The notes beneath the pieces were generated by a model, which ran no database searches, had not been told where the DNA came from, and was given only the letters and a program-made list of their open reading frames with translations. From JBDHTS01 sp044220535 (lineage in GTDB: Bacteria; Pseudomonadota; Alphaproteobacteria; Micavibrionales; Micavibrionaceae): DNA of 10,309 nucleotides. The stretch spans positions 1 through 10,309 of the forward strand of contig JBGAQU010000091.1 of NCBI GenBank assembly GCA_044220535.1. The letters are read 5' to 3'. Below, piece by piece: positions 1-6,648 of the stretch (the stretch's first letter is position 1; each line of letters opens with the position of its first letter). The position numbers and the translations under genes are program-made.

Positions 1-1
1 C

Positions 2-1438
2 GGCATTAACGGCTTCTGGGATTACGGCCCGCTGGGTGTAGAGTTGAAAAACAATCTGCGCGACCAGTGGTGGAAATCCATGGTCGTTACACCGCCGATC
101 GGCCCGGATGGCAAGCCGGTGGAGATTGTCGGCCTGGACAGTTCGATCATCCAGAACCCGAAAGCCTGGGTGGCGTCTGGCCATGTCGGCGGGTTTTCCG
201 ACCCGATGGTCGATTGCCGGGAGACGAAGCTGCGGTATCGCGCGGATCACCTGATCGTCTATCAACCGAAAAACGGCGAAGGCCCTTCGTACGCGATTGT
301 TGAAAACACCGAAGAAGATGTAATCGCCAAACGCATCAAAAACCTGTCCGGCGGTAAAAGCATCGGCAATTTTGAAAAGATTGAACTCACCAAGTTGCCG
401 AAGGAAGCATTGGCCAATATCGTTGGCCCGGACACAAAAACACCTGGCACTCTGACCGAACCCAAGCAATTTAATCTGATGTTTCATACCTTCGTCGGTG
501 CGACCGCGGGTGATGATAACAAAGCCTATCTGCGCCCGGAAACCGCGCAGGGCATCTTCCTGAATTTCAAGAATGTTGTCGATTCATCCCGTGTCCGTGT
601 GCCGTTCGGCATTGCGCAGATCGGCAAGGCGTTCCGGAATGAAGTGACGCCACGGAATTTTATCTTCCGCTCCCGCGAGTTCGAGCAGATGGAAATGGAA
701 TGGTTCTGCCATCCGTCTGAGGCGAAGCAATGGCGTGATTTCTGGTTCGAACAGCGGCAGAAATTCTGGACGTCGCTCGGCCTGACGTCCGACAATATCC
801 GCATGCGCGATCATGAGAAGGACGAACTGTCGCACTACGCAAAAGAAGGCTTCGGCACGGCGGACATCGAATACCGCTTCCCCTTCACCGCGCCGGGCTT
901 CGGCGAACTGGAAGGCATCGCCCACCGCGTCGATTTCGACCTGAAAGCGCATCAAGAACATTCTGGCGTGAAACTGGAATATATGGACCCAGTCACCAAT
1001 GACCGTTTCATCCCCCATGTCATCGAACCCGCTGCCGGCCTGACACGCGGCGTATTGGCGCTGTTATGCGAAGCCTACACAGTCGACCCGAACCGCCCTG
1101 CCGGCATGTTCATGAATTTCCATCCGTCTATCGCACCGAAGAAAGCCGCCATCCTGCCGCTGACCGCGAAGGACGAGCACGTGCCGCTGGCGACGAAGCT
1201 CTACATGGATATCCGTGAACACTACAATGTCGATCTCGACATCAAACAAAATATCGGCAAGCGTTACGCCCGCCAGGATGAAATCGGGACGCCGTTCTGC
1301 TTCACCATCGATGATCAGTCAAACGCCGATCAGACCGTCACCGTCCGCCACCGCAACACAATGAAGCAGGACCGTATCGCCATCGACAGCGTTCTGGATT
1401 ACATGCGGAAAAACATGATGACGGCGACAGGACGATAA
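2..1438 (+). CDS. glyQS: Glycyl-tRNA synthetase, single-chain class II type, 5'-truncated by window edge
   Basis: Charges tRNA-Gly with glycine in the cytoplasm, using ATP. The frame is open from base 2 and begins GINGFWDYGPLGVELKNN, a stretch normally some 40 residues inside the protein, so the true start lies left of the window; the TTG at 44 is not a start. About 478 residues are visible. Class II catalytic signatures are present: YLRPETAQGIF, motif 2 FRNEVTPRNFIFRSREFEQ (from about base 632) and a motif 3-like EPAAGLTRGVLALL near 1027-1068. The last ~110 residues (AILPLTAKDEHVPLA onward) form the anticodon-binding domain. This is the homodimeric form also found in archaea, eukaryotes and some bacteria, not the alpha2beta2 GlyQ/GlyS form common in Proteobacteria. 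No intrinsic terminator follows the TAA. The identification is firm. Confidence 0.95.
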   Translation, partial: GINGFWDYGPLGVELKNNLRDQWWKSMVVTPPIGPDGKPVEIVGLDSSIIQNPKAWVASGHVGGFSDPMVDCRETKLRYRADHLIVYQPKNGEGPSYAIVENTEEDVIAKRIKNLSGGKSIGNFEKIELTKLPKEALANIVGPDTKTPGTLTEPKQFNLMFHTFVGATAGDDNKAYLRPETAQGIFLNFKNVVDSSRVRVPFGIAQIGKAFRNEVTPRNFIFRSREFEQMEMEWFCHPSEAKQWRDFWFEQRQKFWTSLGLTSDNIRMRDHEKDELSHYAKEGFGTADIEYRFPFTAPGFGELEGIAHRVDFDLKAHQEHSGVKLEYMDPVTNDRFIPHVIEPAAGLTRGVLALLCEAYTVDPNRPAGMFMNFHPSIAPKKAAILPLTAKDEHVPLATKLYMDIREHYNVDLDIKQNIGKRYARQDEIGTPFCFTIDDQSNADQTVTVRHRNTMKQDRIAIDSVLDYMRKNMMTATGR

Positions 1439-1503
1439 GTAATTTATATTGCCTTATTTTATAAATTATGAAAATATCAACCTCTATTATTAGAGGATCA
1501 TTC

Positions 1504-2271
1504 ATGCGTCATTCTTTCAATGCAACAGCTCGGGAAGATTGTCTTTCCCTAGTAAATAAGTCGCTGGTCGATAAGGTTCTTCAAAGTCCCGAATTCAACG
1601 CGATTTTTGCCAATCCCCATATTCCCGTCGATCCCAAGAGAATTGATAAGGCTGATATCCACGAATACGTTCAGTCCAGCGCGGAAAAAGAACGCCTTGC
1701 GCGCCTTGCGATTTTCATGGCCACGGAAGGCGGCCAGGTTTTATCGGATTTCGATGGAACCCTGTCGGCCTTCGTAAACGATCCTGAAAACAGCGCTATT
1801 GACCCCGATTCCAATGCTGGACTGGTCAGGCTGCAGGCCCTCGACATGCTGGTTGCGTTTGTTACAGGCCGCAAACCTGATGAAATGGACAAAATGGCGA
1901 CGCCTAAAGAATGTATCAGGGTTGACGATAGAGGCGCGCTTGTATCCAGAGAGCCGATTGGTGACGTCGTATCCGCCACAGGTGAAACCGTTCTGGCTGC
2001 CGGCAACCAGCTTTTGCTCTTCCCTATCATGGCGTCTCATGGCACCTCCCTTCAGATGCCAGACAAGGCAGATGGTTCAAGGCCCACGCTTATTACTATG
2101 CAGATGACGGATGATGAAGTTGCATTTATCAAACTTGGTGAACAATTAGGCGCAGAATTGAAAAGGAAATTCCCTGCCATAGGAATACAAAACAAAGAGA
2201 CCAACGGCATTAATATCGACGTCGGCAAACTGCCTGACAATCAAAAAGAAACCGCTATTACAGATTATTGA
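1504..2271 (+). CDS. HAD-family phosphatase resembling trehalose-6-phosphate phosphatase, N-terminal piece of a frameshifted gene
   Basis: This 255-residue piece carries HAD motif I SDFDGTLS (residues 81-88; D82 would be the nucleophile and D84 the acid/base), motif II VTGRKPDEM (T121) and MASHG (177-180), which resembles the substrate-proximal NHG stretch of trehalose-6-phosphate phosphatases. It precedes an ~80-residue N-terminal extension of unknown role. An ATG at 1468 is in frame, but the ATG at 1504 has AGAGG at 1492-1496, seven bases upstream, and is preferred. After KLPDNQK the frame runs into TGA at 2269-2271, while the family-like sequence continues one frame over. Restored length would be about 394 residues. 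No trehalose-phosphate synthase is in the window, so the substrate is uncertain; another sugar phosphate is possible. The gene is convergent with the receiver gene to its right. Confidence 0.7.
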   Translation: MRHSFNATAREDCLSLVNKSLVDKVLQSPEFNAIFANPHIPVDPKRIDKADIHEYVQSSAEKERLARLAIFMATEGGQVLSDFDGTLSAFVNDPENSAIDPDSNAGLVRLQALDMLVAFVTGRKPDEMDKMATPKECIRVDDRGALVSREPIGDVVSATGETVLAAGNQLLLFPIMASHGTSLQMPDKADGSRPTLITMQMTDDEVAFIKLGEQLGAELKRKFPAIGIQNKETNGINIDVGKLPDNQKETAITDY

Positions 2272-2290
2272 CGGCAAGCCCGCCTTTGAA

Positions 2291-2689
2291 ATGGCCAATG
2301 AAAGTGATTTTGAAAGCTGCATCCGCAGCACGCGCTTCACGAAAGCCTACGCCATTACCGAACATGGCCTGGTCGACATTAAAAAGCCGACCCTTTTCCT
2401 GTGCGACAGCCTTGGAAAGGAAGGAACAGATGGCGGTGCGGCCATCCGCATCAACAACGATTTTCCGCTTGGATTTGTTCTGCATGTCAGAAATGACCGG
2501 GAAGAATGCCTGCCGCTGCCGGGTTCGGCGCAAACACCTTTCGCAAGCTTTGCCAACCCCAATCAGCTGGGGCGGTTTCTTCAATTTATGGCCAGCCTTA
2601 AAGAAACAAATTTCAGGCTGCTTGAAATTCAATCCAAATCTGAACTATCCAATAAAGGCGCAACTCTAACCAATACGTGCAAACCTTAA
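2291..2689 (+). pseudogene. C-terminal piece of the same HAD/trehalose-phosphatase-like gene, displaced frame
   Basis: This frame supplies what the upstream piece lacks. Just before its first ATG the frame reads KKPLLQIIDGKPAFE, where the lysines match the motif III lysine of HAD phosphatases. Further on, PTLFLCDSLGKEGTDGGAA resembles the metal-binding motif IV of trehalose-phosphate phosphatases (normally GDDxTDE). Removing one A from the A5 run at 2243-2247 joins the pieces as DNQKKPLLQIID without a stop. The ATG at 2291 has no convincing ribosome binding site, so independent translation is unlikely. The TAA at 2687-2689 lies directly against the stop of the minus-strand receiver gene, with no terminator between. 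A real inactivating mutation, a homopolymer sequencing error or programmed frameshifting cannot be separated from this sequence. Confidence 0.65.
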
Positions 2690-3199
2690 TTATTTCGGCG
2701 CGTCTTCCGGCTTGTTCAGTCTGCGTTCCATGCCTTCAAAAGGCACATTTTTCACGCGTCGTTCAGGGCCTACATAAGTGGCGCTGACGATAAATTTTCT
2801 GGGTTTTTCAATCACGCGGCTGATTCGGTCTGCCAAGGCCTGGGCAGAAAATGGTTTCACCAGATATTCAGATATGCCCGCATCCCTCGCCCGCAACACG
2901 CGGCTCAAATGACCTGAACCGGCTGTCATGATGATAGGCACATAAGGATTTGGCGTAGTCTGGTCCATACGAATAGTACGGGTCAACTCGATCCCACGGT
3001 CAGGGTTTTGCAGCCAGTCGGCAATCACCAGATCATGCTTCGTTTCTTTAAACGACTGGAATGCTTCTTCCGGGCTGTACGCTTCATAGATATTTCCGCT
3101 GAGTACGCCGAAAATATTCAGCACATCCTTGACCAGCTTGAACATGGGCTTCGAACTTTCGACCACCAGGACGCTGACATTTTTAAAATCATAAGCCAT
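2690..3199 (-). CDS. CheY-like response regulator receiver with C-terminal GPERR tail
   Basis: A 169-residue single receiver domain (about residues 7-128) with a short tail and no DNA-binding or enzymatic output domain. Visible receiver residues are the phosphoacceptor D61 (HDLVIADW), T92 (PIIMTAG) and K115 (YLVKPF). The acidic pair that normally follows beta-1 is degenerate: LVVESS (E14, S15) in place of a DD or ED pair, so Mg2+ binding and phosphorylation may be altered. The tail contains YVGPERR and later MERR, a motif I recall at the end of stand-alone alphaproteobacterial receivers; its role is unknown. It lies 16 bp behind the 156-aa gene and is probably co-transcribed. The start is the ATG at 3199-3197, with no strong Shine-Dalgarno, which suggests coupling to the upstream gene. 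It probably passes a signal to a partner protein; the cognate kinase is not in the window. Confidence 0.9.
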   Translation of the reverse strand: MAYDFKNVSVLVVESSKPMFKLVKDVLNIFGVLSGNIYEAYSPEEAFQSFKETKHDLVIADWLQNPDRGIELTRTIRMDQTTPNPYVPIIMTAGSGHLSRVLRARDAGISEYLVKPFSAQALADRISRVIEKPRKFIVSATYVGPERRVKNVPFEGMERRLNKPEDAPK

Positions 3200-3215
3200 G
3201 GTTCAAATACGCTTT

Positions 3216-3686
3216 TTAAAAACCGATTTTGTTATGATAGCGGTCGCATGCCTCTCCCAACGCCTTGCAGAAGGCGGAACAGGCCGGGTCTTTTTCGTTT
3301 TTAATCTCTTTATCGACCAGCGCCTTCACCGAAGCCCGGTATCCTTCGACCAGCTGGAAAAGCCGCGGGTCATGCGTATCCGTTTTTTCCAGGAAGTCGA
3401 TGATGATGATGCTGAGCCTTGATATGGAGCCGTATTGAAACATCGTTCCGTGCGCGTTCAGCTGCATCATCGGGAACAGGACAAACTTGATCTTGTCTTC
3501 CAGCTCGTCTTCGCCTTCCGTTACCTCGTCGATCACCTTGATCATCTCATAGGCGAAGGCTTTCATATCGATCTTGTTATTGACGATCGCGTCCTGCGCC
3601 TTTTCCAGCTTGACGGGGTCGAACCCGCCGCTGCCGACTTTCTTTTTCAATGTATTGGGCGGCTGAACGCTGCGCGGTTGAGACAT
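3216..3686 (-). CDS. Conserved-looking 156-aa protein of unknown function, paired with the receiver
   Basis: I do not recognise a named domain. The protein is soluble, with no signal peptide or membrane segment. It starts with a Pro- and Lys-rich segment (about residues 1-22, ending KKKVGSGGFD), then appears mostly alpha-helical and highly charged: a helix around DPVKLEKAQDAIVNN, an acidic stretch EVTEGEDELEDKI (about 72-85), a Met/Phe-rich FPMMQLNAHGTMFQYGSIS, and a final helix with two cysteines (PACSAFCKALGEAC region). The compact helical build and the adjacent receiver gene 16 bp downstream suggest it is a partner or target of that receiver, as for histidine-phosphotransfer or phosphatase-type helical proteins. 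No phosphorylatable-His motif is evident, so that is inference. The ATG has only a weak AAGG upstream on its strand. Confidence 0.75.
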   Translation of the reverse strand: MSQPRSVQPPNTLKKKVGSGGFDPVKLEKAQDAIVNNKIDMKAFAYEMIKVIDEVTEGEDELEDKIKFVLFPMMQLNAHGTMFQYGSISRLSIIIIDFLEKTDTHDPRLFQLVEGYRASVKALVDKEIKNEKDPACSAFCKALGEACDRYHNKIGF

Positions 3687-3722
3687 AGGAGGAGCCTTGG
3701 GGAGGGAGAGTCATAGCGTCTA

Positions 3723-3753
3723 TTTATACTTGTAAATGTTACCAATTTATCAA
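3723..3753 (-). promoter_or_regulatory. Candidate sigma70 promoter for the receiver operon
   Basis: On the minus strand TTGATA (plus 3748-3753) is followed after 19 bases by TATAAA (plus 3723-3728). Transcription would start near 3716, about 30 bases before the ATG at 3686. The spacer is longer than the usual 17, so this is a weak prediction. Confidence 0.35.
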
Positions 3754-3797
3754 TTTTTCTCAAATGTTTAAGGTAGATGCGCAATAAAATCTTTTCA

Positions 3798-3816
3798 TAA
3801 CAAAAATAATTTGTTA
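3798..3816. repeat. Inverted repeat TAACAAA-N5-TTTGTTA in the AT-rich divergent intergenic region
   Basis: Two perfect 7-bp arms are separated by five bases, in the 164-bp AT-rich gap between the divergent units starting at 3686 (-) and 3851 (+). It could be an operator for either unit, but AT-rich dyads arise readily by chance. Apart from this and the candidate minus-strand promoter, I see no gene in the gap and no convincing -35/-10 pair for the rightward genes. Confidence 0.3.
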
Positions 3817-3850
3817 AATAACATGCTTAAGATCACATGGAATTGAATTA

Positions 3851-4111
3851 GTGACGCATCAGGCAGATCATTCTTTGATCCCTTCATTGGGTGCTATTGC
3901 TTACAAAGGCTACTATACAAGCCTTTGTTTTGGCATTATTTTTGGCTGGATTATGTTTTTCGTGAGCCTGTCGTCCGTGAGTCTCAATCTTGTCCAGCCG
4001 CTGGTTAATGGTATTTTTTATGGAATATATATGGGCACTTGCTATACAGTCATTATGGGCATCTGGCATAAAGCGGTCAGACCCATTTGGAAGGCAATAG
4101 GGTTCGTCTGA
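3851..4111 (+). CDS. Small two-TM membrane protein, first of a tandem pair
   Basis: I recognise no family in this 86-residue protein. It has two hydrophobic segments, about residues 24-44 (LCFGIIFGWIMFFVSL) and 49-70, followed by a short basic tail IWHKAVRPIWKAIGFV. The start is GTG at 3851, with GGAA at 3839-3842, eight bases upstream; the ATG at 3837 reaches a stop within five codons and is excluded. The TGA is immediately followed by the ATG of the next gene, which has the same layout and a matching WHKxxxP motif after its second membrane segment, so the two are probably diverged tandem copies expressed together. Base composition is more AT-rich than the flanking housekeeping genes. It is likely an inner-membrane protein; no function can be assigned. 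Confidence 0.65.
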   Translation: MTHQADHSLIPSLGAIAYKGYYTSLCFGIIFGWIMFFVSLSSVSLNLVQPLVNGIFYGIYMGTCYTVIMGIWHKAVRPIWKAIGFV

Positions 4112-4390
4112 ATGTTTGAAAATGTACAGATACCGACTGAACGCTACAGGGAAGAAACATCCCTAAGCGATATCGCGAACCGGGTTTTCGACTGGAAGAT
4201 AGGTGCCGCATGGCTCATCGCAGCAACTGTTTGCTCCCTGGCTAAACAATCTGTTGCGGACCTCGTCGTTTTTACGGCCTTGAGCAGTACCTATTACATG
4301 GCCGCCGCTACCGCATGGCATAAAGGCATAAAGCCTGCGCTTCGCAAAACTGAAAACACGCTCAGCATCCGCATTCCCGGCCTCGATTAA
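4112..4390 (+). CDS. Small two-TM membrane protein, second of a tandem pair
   Basis: A 92-residue protein with a charged N-terminus (about 1-29), two hydrophobic segments (about 31-44 AAWLIAATVCSL and 50-68 DLVVFTALSSTYYMAAATA) and a basic tail AWHKGIKPALRKTENT. W69-H70-K71 and P75 match W72-H73-K74 and P78 of the preceding protein at the same place after the second membrane segment, the strongest sign of duplication. The ATG directly abuts the previous TGA, so translation is probably coupled. At its 3' end the stop codon overlaps the stop of the convergent methyltransferase gene by four bases (4387-4390), leaving no room for a terminator. Function unknown; no enzyme or channel motif is visible. 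Confidence 0.65.
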   Translation: MFENVQIPTERYREETSLSDIANRVFDWKIGAAWLIAATVCSLAKQSVADLVVFTALSSTYYMAAATAWHKGIKPALRKTENTLSIRIPGLD

Positions 4391-5100
4391 ATCGCGTGCG
4401 CATCGCGCAGCACGGCATCCGTTTCGGGCGTATAGGCGCCATCCGGCCCATGCAAAACAATTCCCGCATGTAAAACGCACGGCGAACGCCGGTCCTTGAT
4501 CGCGCGAATGATAACACGTTTCGCCGCCTCGCCCACGCGCGGCCATAATGGAATGATCTCTGTCGCGCCAAAACGTTTACCCATAGCCAGAATGATTTTA
4601 TCCGTCACGTCAGCGCGGTGAATCACCGTCAGGCTGCCGTTGGATTTCAGCAAACGAAAAGCACTGTCGATCCAGGCCGACAGGTTTTCCCTGTCATGCC
4701 CGTTCGCGGCGGCGCGGCCTTCATCGGGTGAGCGTGTATGCGATCCCGCCTCCAGATAGGGCGGATTGCAAATGATGTGATCAAATCGCTCTGCCTCAAA
4801 CGCATGTATATTGGCACATACAAAATCGGCATCGCTTTTGTTCAGGTGGATATTCTGCACCGCCAGCGCATGATACTCCGGCTGTATTTCCACACCCGTC
4901 ACATGGCAATCCGGCACGCGGGCCAGCAGGCAGAAAGACGCGCCGCCGACCCCTGCCCCCATATCCAGCACCCGTTCCCCCGCCTTAGCAGGGCAGGCCG
5001 CCGCCAGCATCACGGAATCCAGCGACGTGCGGAACCCGCCCGGCGGCTGCAACAGGCGGACGCGGCGGTTCAGGACGAATATCTCTTCCGGTGCGGTCAT
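4387..5100 (-). CDS. trmN6: tRNA1(Val) (adenine37-N6)-methyltransferase-like protein (TrmN6/YfiC family)
   Basis: A SAM-dependent N6-adenine methyltransferase of 237 residues, the usual family length. The opening FVLNRRVRLLQPPGGFRTSLD is typical of the family. The Rossmann SAM-binding motif I is VLDMGAGVGGASF (residues 44-56), an acidic VTGVEIQPEY loop follows, and the catalytic NPPY is at 112-115 (IICNPPYLEAG). In E. coli the homologue methylates A37 of tRNA1-Val; the same role here is inferred from the family. The start at 5100 has AAGGGA on the minus strand (plus 5107-5112) about six bases upstream. It is divergent from the marR operon, sharing an 88-bp gap. Substrate specificity could differ, as NPPY methyltransferases also modify rRNA and proteins. 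Confidence 0.88.
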   Translation of the reverse strand: MTAPEEIFVLNRRVRLLQPPGGFRTSLDSVMLAAACPAKAGERVLDMGAGVGGASFCLLARVPDCHVTGVEIQPEYHALAVQNIHLNKSDADFVCANIHAFEAERFDHIICNPPYLEAGSHTRSPDEGRAAANGHDRENLSAWIDSAFRLLKSNGSLTVIHRADVTDKIILAMGKRFGATEIIPLWPRVGEAAKRVIIRAIKDRRSPCVLHAGIVLHGPDGAYTPETDAVLRDAHAI

Positions 5101-5119
5101 TGCCTATCCCTTAGCATAT

Positions 5120-5149
5120 TTGACGCGGCACTTTCAAAACCTATATACT
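5120..5149 (+). promoter_or_regulatory. Sigma70-like promoter of the marR-emrA-emrB operon
   Basis: TTGACG (5120-5125) is followed by TATACT (5144-5149, spacer 18) or by TATATA (5142-5147, spacer 16). Transcription would start near 5156, inside the palindrome at 5152-5173, as expected for a repressor-blocked promoter. Confidence 0.7.
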
Positions 5150-5151
5150 TA

Positions 5152-5173
5152 TATTATAAGCATGCTTATAATA
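5152..5173. promoter_or_regulatory. Perfect 22-bp palindromic operator, likely MarR binding site
   Basis: The arms TATTATAAGCA and TGCTTATAATA are exact reverse complements with no spacer. The site begins three bases after the -10 element and ends 15 bases before the marR ATG. Length, symmetry and position fit a MarR-dimer operator giving autorepression. It could also affect the divergent methyltransferase gene, whose start is 52 bp to the left. Confidence 0.75.
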
Positions 5174-5188
5174 AGTAGGTGCAATGAA

Positions 5189-5629
5189 ATGGACGACCCT
5201 GACAAAAATCTAACGTTTATGATCCAGGACGTGGCGCGGCTGATGCGCCGCAACTTTAACCGCCGCGTTGGTTCGCTCGCCCTGACCCAGGCGCAATGGC
5301 AGGCTCTGGCCTATATCAAGCGCAATCCAGGCATCAGCCAGTCCGCGCTGGCGGATATTATCGAAGTACAACCCATCAGCGTTGCGCGCCTGATCGACCG
5401 GATGGAAGCCGCCGGATGGGTTGAGCGCCGCCCGGACCCCGATGACAGGCGCGCCGTGAAGCTTTACGTGCAGGTTAAATCCGGATCCGTCCTTGAACAG
5501 ATGGCCGTCCATGGCGCCGAAATGCGCGGACAAGCCATGCAGAATTTGAACCAGAAAGAGAAAGCCGCCCTGCTCGACATGCTGACACGCATGCGGGCCA
5601 ATCTGGCGGAGGGAGAAGATACAAAATGA
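5189..5629 (+). CDS. MarR-family transcriptional regulator of the efflux operon
   Basis: A 146-residue winged-helix repressor, the normal size for the family. The wHTH spans about residues 33-95: LTQAQWQALAYI (32-43), recognition region QSALADIIEVQPISVARLI, then the wing with the classic DPDDRRAVKLYV (83-94). N- and C-terminal helices should form the dimer interface. It contains no cysteine, so OhrR-type thiol sensing is excluded and small-molecule binding is more likely. The ATG at 5189 is chosen because AGGT (5177-5180) lies eight bases upstream and the protein then begins like other MarR proteins; longer in-frame readings pass through the operator. It overlaps emrA by ATGA (5626-5629). It probably represses its own operon until a pump substrate binds. 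Confidence 0.92.
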   Translation: MDDPDKNLTFMIQDVARLMRRNFNRRVGSLALTQAQWQALAYIKRNPGISQSALADIIEVQPISVARLIDRMEAAGWVERRPDPDDRRAVKLYVQVKSGSVLEQMAVHGAEMRGQAMQNLNQKEKAALLDMLTRMRANLAEGEDTK

Positions 5630-6648
5630 CCGATATGCAGAAAAAAAATATCAGGCGCGTCATGATGCTGGCCGGAACCGGCGTGATCGTCGTGATCGGT
5701 TTGGTGATGTATCTGTTTTCAGGCCGTTATGCCAGCACGGACAATGCCTACATAAAATCCGACATCGTTTCGATCTCGCCGCAGGTGACTGGTCCGCTGA
5801 TCGACGTGCCGGTCGAGGACAATATGCAGGTGACGGCCGGAACCGTTCTGCTGCGCATCGATCCCACCCCTTTCAAAATTGCGCTGGCGCAGGCGGAAGC
5901 CAATCTTCTGACCGCACGCGCCAATGTCGAGAAACTGAAAGCGGATTATCTGCAGCAACAGGCCGGCCTGCAATCCTCCCGCGCTGATTTATTGTACAAT
6001 CAGCAACAATATGACCGGATTATCAAACTGAAAGCCAGCAAGGCGATTTCACAGACCGATATCGATGAATCCACTAAAAACCTGAAAGCCGCGAAAGAAT
6101 CCGCGTCGATGATGGAACATCAGGCCGCGGGCGTTCTGGCGCAGCTGGACGGAGATCCCGATATAAAAATCGAAGATCATCCCGGATATAAAGCCGCCCT
6201 CGCCGCACGCGACAAGGCCGCGCTGGATGTCGAGCATACGACCGTGCTGGCGCCGTTCGACGGCATTGTCTATGGCGCGCCAAAGGCGGGTGATTACGCA
6301 CGCGCCAGCGCGCCGTCCATGAGCCTGGTCAAATCCAGCCATGTCTGGATTGAGGCGAATTTCAAGGAAACGCAATTGACGCGCATGAAAAACGGGCAAC
6401 CTGTAAAAATCGACGTCGACAGCTATCCGTCCCATGAGTGGTCGGGACATATTGAAAGCATGGGCCCCGCCACAGGCGCGGAATTTTCTATTTTACCTGC
6501 TCAGAACTCCACCGGAAACTGGGTGAAAGTGGTGCAGCGCATACCCGTCCGCATCGCCATCGATCAATCCGGCGAAGCGCCGCCCCTACGCGCCGGCATG
6601 AGCACCGAAGTCAAAGTGGATACAGGCAGCTATCCGCACCTCCCATGA
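5626..6648 (+). CDS. emrA: EmrA/HlyD-type membrane fusion (periplasmic adaptor) protein
   Basis: A 340-residue adaptor linking an inner-membrane pump to an outer-membrane channel. It has a short cytoplasmic basic N-terminus, one membrane anchor (about 12-31), first lipoyl half with STDNAYIKSDIVSISPQVTG (37-56), a helical hairpin (about 84-175), the second lipoyl half around TTVLAPFDGIVYG (205-217), and a beta-barrel domain beginning HVWIEANFKETQL. GAEFSILPAQNSTGNWVKVV (284-303) followed by QRIPVRI is the EmrA hallmark. The start overlaps the marR stop and its own stop overlaps the emrB start by ATGA (6645-6648), implying tight co-translation. No TolC-like gene is nearby, so an unlinked outer-membrane channel is probably used. 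Confidence 0.94.
   Translation: MTDMQKKNIRRVMMLAGTGVIVVIGLVMYLFSGRYASTDNAYIKSDIVSISPQVTGPLIDVPVEDNMQVTAGTVLLRIDPTPFKIALAQAEANLLTARANVEKLKADYLQQQAGLQSSRADLLYNQQQYDRIIKLKASKAISQTDIDESTKNLKAAKESASMMEHQAAGVLAQLDGDPDIKIEDHPGYKAALAARDKAALDVEHTTVLAPFDGIVYGAPKAGDYARASAPSMSLVKSSHVWIEANFKETQLTRMKNGQPVKIDVDSYPSHEWSGHIESMGPATGAEFSILPAQNSTGNWVKVVQRIPVRIAIDQSGEAPPLRAGMSTEVKVDTGSYPHLP

Noticed and set aside
584..1018. 144-residue minus-strand frame inside the glycyl-tRNA synthetase gene
   Set aside because: It lies wholly opposite well conserved GlyRS catalytic sequence and has no independent support.
1439..1467. Promoter TATAAA at 1460-1465 before the HAD gene
   Set aside because: No acceptable -35 lies at the right distance; the stretch is simply AT-rich.
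1468..1503. Upstream ATG as the start of the HAD gene
   Set aside because: The ATG at 1468 has no Shine-Dalgarno, while the ATG at 1504 has AGAGG at a seven-base spacing.
4738..5178. 146-residue plus-strand reading frame opposite the methyltransferase
   Set aside because: It is an antisense shadow of a gene with clear SAM and NPPY motifs, with no ribosome binding site or recognisable domain.
5027..5188. Longer N-terminus for the MarR protein
   Set aside because: It would read through the methyltransferase start, the promoter and the operator; ATG 5189 has a good ribosome binding site.
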